From contig NC_060907.1 in NCBI RefSeq assembly GCF_014805685.1, positions 5,477,992 through 5,541,991 on the forward strand: a stretch of 64,000 bases of DNA, read 5' to 3'. The DNA comes from Silurus meridionalis (taxonomy: Eukaryota; Chordata; Actinopteri; Siluriformes; Siluridae). The notes below the pieces were generated by a model that made no database searches, was not told the DNA's origin, and worked only from the letters and a program-made list of their open reading frames with translations. Numbering within the stretch: position 1 is the stretch's first letter; each line of letters starts with the position of its first letter. Positions 57,500-64,000 of this stretch are shown here, one piece after another. A program made the translations under genes and the position numbers.

Positions 57500-58708
57500 T
57501 GTGGTAAACGTAAAAAGGGATGAGAGTGTGTGTGTGTGTGTGTGTACACTGGAGTATTACCAACATAGTGTGTGTATCTTTATATACACAATTCAGTATT
57601 TAACGCTTGAACACAGGGTTCTGTCACAAATCAGCTTTAGAGAAAGAAATAGATTAGGAGTCTGTATTTAATGTTTGTACATTATTTCCGATCAGTTCAA
57701 TGAAAAATGTGAAAATGAACATTTACAGGCTTTTGGATAGTAATTTGGATAGTAATTACTACCTTATGAGGCCAGTGTGATTGAAACATCACTCAATTTA
57801 AGCAAACAAACAAAAAAGCCATAGACACACACATAAAGCACATAAAAAACTCAGGGGACATTCCATCGTGAGGACATACTGTAGGAAAGTTTGTGACATG
57901 TTCTTTATATAAGACAGGTCTGGGCTTGAAAAGACAATAACCCGTACCTAAAATACCACCCCCCCAAAAAACCTACATACACATTTACAGGTCTAAACAG
58001 GTTTTGCTCTACTTTTTTTTCAAACCAACAAAACTTGGAGTGGCATGTGTTTCCCGTCTACAGGAAATGGATGTTTACTAATAGTGTCGCATTCCACCAA
58101 ACAGGTTTCATGGTTTCATGACCATCAGTATCAGCTTGGATCATGTGTATAAATCTATTCAATTTGCTAAAACATATCCATAAATAATGAGAATGATGTG
58201 GAATATTTATGGAATAGTGGATTATTGAGATGTAACGTGACCCAGTGAACATATTACCAAATATAATATTATAGACTGATCTGTAGATCTTTTGAAATTT
58301 CCTTAATCTCTCAATTGCACTTTGTTCAACTGGTGTTTTTTTTGTTTTTTTATCCAGGCAACATCAGTAGGTGGGATTAGACTTTTTGTCACTGGTTTAT
58401 GACCTCTGGCGTTCTCAGGAAGTGAAACTTTAAATAATTTATGATTTTCTCTGATGATGATTGTCTGGGAAATCCCTTTACTGAAAGGAAAATCTCTGCT
58501 GAAGAGATCAGCATAGATGTTTTCTGAGCCAGAAACTGTGTTCTTCCTGAGTCTGAGTCTGGTTCAAAGCTTGGCCACTTCTTGTTTTTTCAATGACTAG
58601 CAAACTTTGGTCTTGTGATCATAAACAAGACGCCATCGGTAAATGATAACGAATGCATGTATTTTGGACCCACTGAGTTTTATTGTCCTATGAAATGATA
58701 AGGTCACA

Positions 58709-58773
<65 letters not shown>

Positions 58774-59140
58774 TATTTATTTTATTTATTTTTTTACATT
58801 TGATTGGATATACAGTGATTTTGCTTTAAATCTCCTCACCTTTAGTTTATGGCTCAGTTAAGACCAGTCGCTAACAACATTTTTGTGTGTGTGTTTGATG
58901 TTGTGATACAGGTCTTACATTTCATCAGTAATGGTCCTAAAAAGTCTTACATTTGACTTTGTGAAACCTACAGAAACCTTGTATCTTGATAACCTTTGCT
59001 TGGTTTTGAATTCATTTGGTGTCCAAAGTAATCGTTAACCAGGTCATAAACAGTATCAATAAAATATCTCCTCTAAAGCGAGGGTTATGATGTAACAACG
59101 CTTTCCTTCCTTCAACAATTTCCCTATGGGATCAATTAAG
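57500..59140. other. Non-coding sequence with one long (TA)n run
   Basis: TA run at 58711-58769. No exon supported on either strand; probably intron 1 of the gene starting at 55418. Confidence 0.5.
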
Positions 59141-59144
59141 TATT

Positions 59145-59400
59145 CTGATTCAGAATAAAACAGCCTTTATTTGTCACATATACATTACAGCACAGTGAAA
59201 TTCGTTCTTCGCGTATCCCAGCTTGCTCAGTAGCTGGGGTCAGAGTGCAGGGTCAGCCATGATACGGCACCCCTGGATCACAGAGGGTTAAGGGCCTTGC
59301 TCAAGGGCCCAAGAGTGCCAGCTTGGCGATACAGGGGCTTGAACCATGACCTTCTGATCAGTTACCAAGAGCTTTAACCACTGAGCTCCCACTCCTCCAA
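59145..59400 (-). repeat. Dispersed teleost repeat, SINE-like, long copy
   Basis: TTTATTTGTCACATATACAT, GGGTTAAGGGCCTTGCTCAA and GGGCTTGAACCATGACCTTC (a B-box-like GTTCAA on the minus strand). Confidence 0.6.
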
Positions 59401-59514
59401 TTATTAATCAATCAATGGTTGCACAGAGCAACAAGTAAACAAAGTTAAGGAACCAACAAACATCAGTAGGTTAAATGCAGGTTCTGTGAAAAGCATGGAA
59501 ACACCTGCAACTTT

Positions 59515-59770
59515 TTAAAATTCAATTCGTTTTTATTTGCAGAGCGCTTTTAACAATAGTCATTGTCTCAAAGCAGCTTTACAGAGATTAAGCTCTTCTA
59601 AGAGAATGTATGTTTGTTCCTTATAATTGTAAGTTGATCCCCAGTGAGCGATCCAGTGGCACAACGTAAACCTCCCTGATATGCCATGGGAAAGAAACCT
59701 TGAGAGGAACCATCCTCATCCTCAATACAGAATATTTATAACAGTGTTATCATTGTTATGGTGTGCAGTG
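59515..59770 (-). repeat. Dispersed 'GCTGCTTTGAGACAATG' family copy
   Basis: TTTATTTGCAGAGCGCTTTT, TCATTGTCTCAAAGCAGC and ACCTTGAGAGGAACCATCCT. Confidence 0.6.
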
Positions 59771-60210
59771 TTCACAGTTCATCCGGAAACTATTCAGAGC
59801 GTCACTTTTATTACAAATTGTTATGTTACAGCCTTATTCCAAAATAGATTCAACTCATTCTTTTCCTCGAAATTCCACAAACAAAAGCCCATAATGACAA
59901 CGTGTAAGAAGTGTGTTTGAAATCTCAAATTTATTCAAAATACAAAAAGAAGCAAATAAAAAATTTACTTGTACAGAAGTATTACAGCTTTTGCTCAATA
60001 CCTTGATGAAGGTCCTTTAATACCAATTACAGCCTCAGGTCTTTTTGAGTTTGATGCTACAAGCTTGGCACCAATTTTTGGCCATTCTTCTTTGCGGAAC
60101 CTCTCAAGTTTAATCAGGTTGGATGGAGAACGTCAGTGCACAGGCATTTCCAGGTCTCTCCAGAGATGTTCAATCTGGTTTAAGCCTGGGCTCTGGCTTT
60201 AATAAGGAAA
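59770..60210 (-). mobile_element. Tc1-like relic, terminal repeat and transposase N-part
   Basis: GTTATGTTACAGCCTTATTC, TTACAGCCTCAGGTCTTTTT, ACAAGCTTGGCACCAATTTT and CAGAGATGTTCAATCTGG are the well-known pattern of a common fish Tc1 family. Truncated at about 60210. Confidence 0.65.
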
Positions 60211-60564
60211 GTTTTTTTTCGAGTGTCTGATGAAAGGTCCAGTTCCAGTACTTTATTTAGTGCCGTGAAACTATTTTATTTTATATCAATCTTTTTTCTT
60301 TTCAGTGCAGTACTGTTGCTGGAACAGGTCTTATTGGGAAAATAAGTTTCCTGTTGTCTAAAAATTTCTTTTGCTAAGTTCCACATTATAATAGGATTAG
60401 CAAAATAAATAGATGAAGTATCTGCTTCCCCCATTCGCTTTAACACTGTAAATGGTTTATTCTGCTTTTCCACAGAAATGAATTGTTGTTTCCTCTTTGT
60501 GTTTGGTAGCAAAGAAAGTTCTCACCAGCAGTATGATCTGCCATGGTGCAGGAAAACAACGTTA

Positions 60565-60830
60565 AACTTTGATTCAGCTTTATTTGCAATGGACATTGTC
60601 TCAAGCAGCTTTTCAGAGATAGAGGTTAGAGAGTTGTAGAAAAGAATGTATAATTTCAGTGCCTATAAATTTGTTTCCTATAATTCGATTCCTAATGAGG
60701 GAGCAAGTGGCGACTGCGGCAAGGAAGAACTTCTTCCCTCCGTGCTTCAACTGTTCGTTAAAAAAATAGATGTGGTACGCCATTGTAGCAGACTGTTGAT
60801 TTCAGTTACAGTCCAAATCCATCCTCAAAC
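60565..60830 (-). repeat. Dispersed 'GCTGCTTTGAGACAATG' family copy
   Basis: GACATTGTCTCAAGCAGC and AGTGGCGACTGCGGCAAGG. Confidence 0.6.
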
Positions 60831-60834
60831 GTTC

Positions 60835-61780
60835 TTGAGTTTTGTCTTTCAACGCGATTGTATTATTTATGGCAAAACATGCAACCTGTTTTTGCCTCGT
60901 CAGTATTAAGGACATTTTACTGCCTTGTTCATAGAATTTTCCAGAAAAGTTTACATTTATGCTTCTTTTTGTATTAAATTGTTCCCATAGCTATATTTAT
61001 AAACTTTCAAAGACCTCAGATAAAGGAAATATATCGTATTGTCACTAATCAGTTTGCTGTTGTTAATGATAATGCTTTGCATTAAGATTCCTCAGCTAGC
61101 ATAACAAGATTAGCAGTGGTGGACAGTTATGAAGTAAATGTAATCTGTTACTGTACTTTATTTATTTTTTCTCGTATCTATACTTTACTTTTGAACTTTT
61201 TGTGGAAAAAAAACATGAAGCAAGCCACCGATCAGGGTAGAGCAAAACATTCAGAGAGGAGTAAATGATGGAAAAAACTATTTTTCAAATTTGCGCAATT
61301 TTGTTAAAGTCGCTAAAAAGAAGGTTTTGGGCTCATGATAATTCGAATAGAAATCACTCATTAATATTCTATTAATAGATCAGTGTGTTAAGAGTCACTT
61401 CAGAGTAAAGTGTCTTGTGATAAAAATGATAATAGGAACATTATAGCTGTAAAAAATCATAGTACTTTGGATACTTAAGTAGGTTTGAAGGCAAATACTT
61501 TTGTACTTTTACTCAAGTGAAAGCCTAAAGGGACACTTTTACTTGAGTCATATATTACCTGCTGTATCTCTACTTTAACTCAAATACATGGTTTGTGTAC
61601 TTCATCCATCACTGGATGTTAACATGAATAAATAAACAAATAAATATCGATTATTAATCAACATCATTCATTTATTAGCAATATCATACACACTTAAATT
61701 GCCAATGGTTCCAAAATCAGTTGATAGTTTTTGATTCATTTAATTAATTATTAGTTACTTTGTGATTTTTACACGTGTTC
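60835..61780. other. Non-coding sequence, nothing recognised
   Basis: AT-rich, no supported feature. Confidence 0.45.
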
Positions 61781-61784
61781 ATGC

Positions 61785-61985
61785 AAACTGGGAGGCGGTG
61801 CCTCAGTGGTTAAAGTATATCTTTGGATCCAAAGGTTTTGAGTTGAAATCACAGCCACACTAAGCTACAACTCCTGGGCCCCTAAACAAGGCCCTTAACA
61901 CTATATCTACTTAGTTGTATGAATGAGATGAATGTCAGTTGCTCTGGATCAGGGCATCTGCCAAAATGCCATAAATGTAAATGTA
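61785..61985 (+). mobile_element. tRNA-derived SINE
   Basis: CTCAGTGGTTAAAGTATATC (A-box region), GAGTTGAAATCACAGCC (B-box region), TGGGCCCCTAAACAAGGCCC and tail CATCTGCCAAAATGCCATAA, as at 8290. Confidence 0.65.
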
Positions 61986-62515
61986 AAGTGCAGTTCTGAG
62001 CCATTGTAATAAACGATGTTAAAAGTTCAGAAATACATTCCCCCAGTCCCACACCAATCCTGAGACAATCCGTGACAACAAATCTGTGGTAAATCTCTTT
62101 CCTTTTTGCTGATCTGAGCCTCATGTTCTGATCAAAAAGGTAATTTAAACCACTCTGTGAAGCTGGAGATGGTTCCACATGAACAGTCTGAAGATCTATA
62201 AGGTTTCCAGGGATGGATTTGGACTGGAATTAAAATCAACAGTCTCCTACAATGTGTTTAGGACCTCAAATGATATTAAGAGGTCGCTGAACATCACCTG
62301 GTGTTGAGGATGAGGATGGGTTCCCATTTGAGTGGGGGTTTTTCCTCATGAAGTCTCAAGGAGTTTTTCCCTGCAAAGTCACCACTGGCTCACTCATTAG
62401 CCGTAAACTTATAAGGCTAAACTTCTACACTCTTTTCTTCAACTTTATAAAACCTCGGTTATGCTGCTTTGAGACAAAGTCCATTGTTAAATGAGCTTTA
62501 CAAATAAAACTGTAT
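61985..62515 (+). repeat. Dispersed 'GCTGCTTTGAGACAATG' family copy
   Basis: GATGAGGATGGGTTCCC, TGGCTCACTCATTAGCCGTA and GCTGCTTTGAGACAAAGTCC with a CTTTACAAATAAA end. Confidence 0.6.
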
Positions 62516-62867
62516 TAAATTTAATCTATACATTTTAATCTGATGACTGACATCTCCAGTTTATGGACCCAGGATTGAGAACCTGGTTCGGTTAGAAAAT
62601 CCAAACGAAAGAGTATGACTAGATCAACAGCTTGTGCTGATAGCATCAGTGCTGAAACGAAACCTACCAGTAATTTATGATTATGTACTTAAGAGACACA
62701 CCCAATATATTCAGTACCTGTACAAATACTCAGTCTAAATAACTTTGCGCAATATATGGTGAATAAGTTCAGGTGTGTGGGTGTGTTAAAAGAATATTTC
62801 CAAAAGTCCCCTTCTAGTAAGTAAACTTGTTTGTTTGGCTAAGGTAAATATTTTGCTCCAATCAGGT

Positions 62868-63025
62868 TATGCATGTACACTATGTGGACCTGACCTCTTC
62901 TGCCACATATGGTTCTTTTCCAAACTGTTACCACAAAGCTGGAGGAACAGAATTGTATAGGGTTTAAAAAAAACTGCGTTTACTTGAACCTCTGAAACCC
63001 AAACCTGTTCCAGCATGGCAATAAT
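62868..63025 (-). mobile_element. Non-autonomous Tc1/mariner-type element, inverted fragment
   Basis: CACTATGTGGACCTGACC, GCCACATATGGTTCTTTTCC and CCAAACCTGTTCCAGCATGG. Confidence 0.5.
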
Positions 63026-63269
63026 ATATAGTAATATAGTAATAATTATAAATTAAAAAAATAATGATGCAAAGCATGATGGTTTGGGCAGAAGGAATAG
63101 GAAGCAGGTGCCATTGCTGTCACGTTTTCACGTTTTTCTTTGACTTTTCCTTGAGTCCTTGATCACGTCCCCATTGCCACAATGTTATCCTTTATATATG
63201 CAAACCTTGAATCATTAAACTTCTTTACTCTAAGGATAAATGATGAGTGATATTGACTTAAAACTGTTT

Positions 63270-63365
63270 GAAGGTATTCAGACGGCCTGTGCATCGCCAA
63301 GAATCTGGCGATACGATACGTATCACGATACAGGGGTTTGCGATACGATACATTGCGATACTACG
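63270..63365. repeat. hAT-end-like CGATAC-rich palindromic patch
   Basis: GGCGATACGATACGTATCAC followed by GATACAGGGG and a second CGATACGATAC; similar to subterminal repeats of fish hAT elements. Confidence 0.4.
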
Positions 63366-63464
63366 GAGGCCGAGAAGTGCAAAACACATTAACAAAGTAG
63401 AAAACACATGAACAAACCCGAAAACAAAATAACAAATCCGAAAACAAAATAACAAATCCATAAG

Positions 63465-63944
63465 CACAACGACAATTCAGACAAACCGGAAAAGGTAGGT
63501 ATAGTTTGTGAATGGAAAACTTACCCATCACTGGACGAGACACCTGTTATTCAAGATATACAGGAAATATGAAGTCTTATAACTTTGCTTCTTGTGCATG
63601 TGTAAAATTCTCTGTTTACTTTAAAGTATTTTTAATTTTGATTAGTGCACCTTTAAATATAAGAAAATAACAGAATAATATATTGGCAAGAAAGGAGAAA
63701 CTGGAATTAATTCTAAGCTACTTTAAGGAAGGACATTAATATGCAGTGATGTTGGAGATGCTGCAGTATATCATGACATAAATATTATTTTGTACACTTT
63801 TACACATACGTTCCAACTTTCTCCTGCTGCAGACTGTTGTACTTCCTGTAGATCTCGAATGACCGGTGTCTCGTCCAACGATCGGTATGTGTTTCATTTG
63901 CAAACTGTAACTACCTTTTCCAGTTTGTCTGAATTGTCGTTGTG
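63465..63944. mobile_element. MITE with about 99-bp inverted terminal repeats
   Basis: The left arm 63465-63563 (starts CACAACGACAATTCAGACAA, ends near ATACAG) is mirrored at 63846-63944 with about 80% identity. The spacer is about 280 bases and non-coding. The arms adjoin AACAAATCC/AAAACAAAAT tandem units on the left (63380-63460). Confidence 0.65.
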
Positions 63945-63951
63945 TTTTCAT

Positions 63952-63953
<2 letters not shown>

Positions 63954-64000
<47 letters not shown>
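63954..64000. repeat. (TA)n microsatellite running off the window
   Basis: At least 23 TA units; the end is not in the window. Confidence 0.95.

Overview
This is vertebrate nuclear DNA, almost certainly from a ray-finned (teleost) fish. The evidence is spliced genes with GT-AG introns, the linked pair commd1 - b3gnt2 (neighbours in other vertebrates, including human 2p15), dense CA/GT/TA/GATA microsatellites, many Tc1/mariner and hAT relics, and tRNA-derived SINEs of teleost type. No bacterial, plasmid or phage feature is present. I could not pin down the species; a catfish-like fish is only a guess from the repeats.

Layout. 1-5.2 kb: last two exons of commd1 (+), with exon 1 lying left of the window, and a small secreted-type ORF in its last intron. 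5.2-13.4 kb: Tc1 relics, microsatellites, a SINE and possible non-coding 5' sequence of b3gnt2. 13.5-14.7 kb: the intact single-exon coding region of b3gnt2 (+). 14.7-20 kb: old transposon pieces and a 1.2 kb minisatellite with a 30 bp unit. 20.1-25.5 kb: a six-exon (+) gene whose splice phases all fit, encoding a 513-residue single-pass membrane protein with one CUB domain, behind a compact promoter-like segment. 28.1-31.9 kb: a five-exon (-) gene encoding a 290-residue secreted protein of the lysozyme C / alpha-lactalbumin fold. 35.6-37.2 kb: an almost complete DD37E Tc1-like transposon with both inverted repeats. 40.9-41.3 kb and 47.0-47.1 kb: two (-) strand exons of unrecognised single-pass membrane proteins. 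45.4-46.1 kb: a second locus of the 30 bp minisatellite. 51.5-53.3 kb: a hAT element inserted in a mariner relic. 55.1-55.5 kb: a CpG-rich promoter and signal-peptide exon of an unidentified (+) gene, followed directly by 1.8 kb of CA-rich satellite. 57.5-64 kb: the rest of that gene's intron 1, or intergenic repeats.

Most notable. The lysozyme-like gene keeps all eight lysozyme cysteines and a residue-for-residue match to the alpha-lactalbumin calcium loop. It has lost both catalytic acids (the Glu is replaced by Thr, as in alpha-lactalbumin) and carries about 125 extra residues: a furin-type RKRR site, then a proline-rich segment with 12-residue repeats. The genes in the window do not form a pathway: COMMD1 acts in copper, NF-kB and endosomal-sorting biology, B3GNT2 extends poly-N-acetyllactosamine chains in the Golgi, and the rest are secreted or membrane proteins of unknown role.

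Splice sites and protein alignments were read by eye. Family assignments rest on motifs I recognise, not on database searches.
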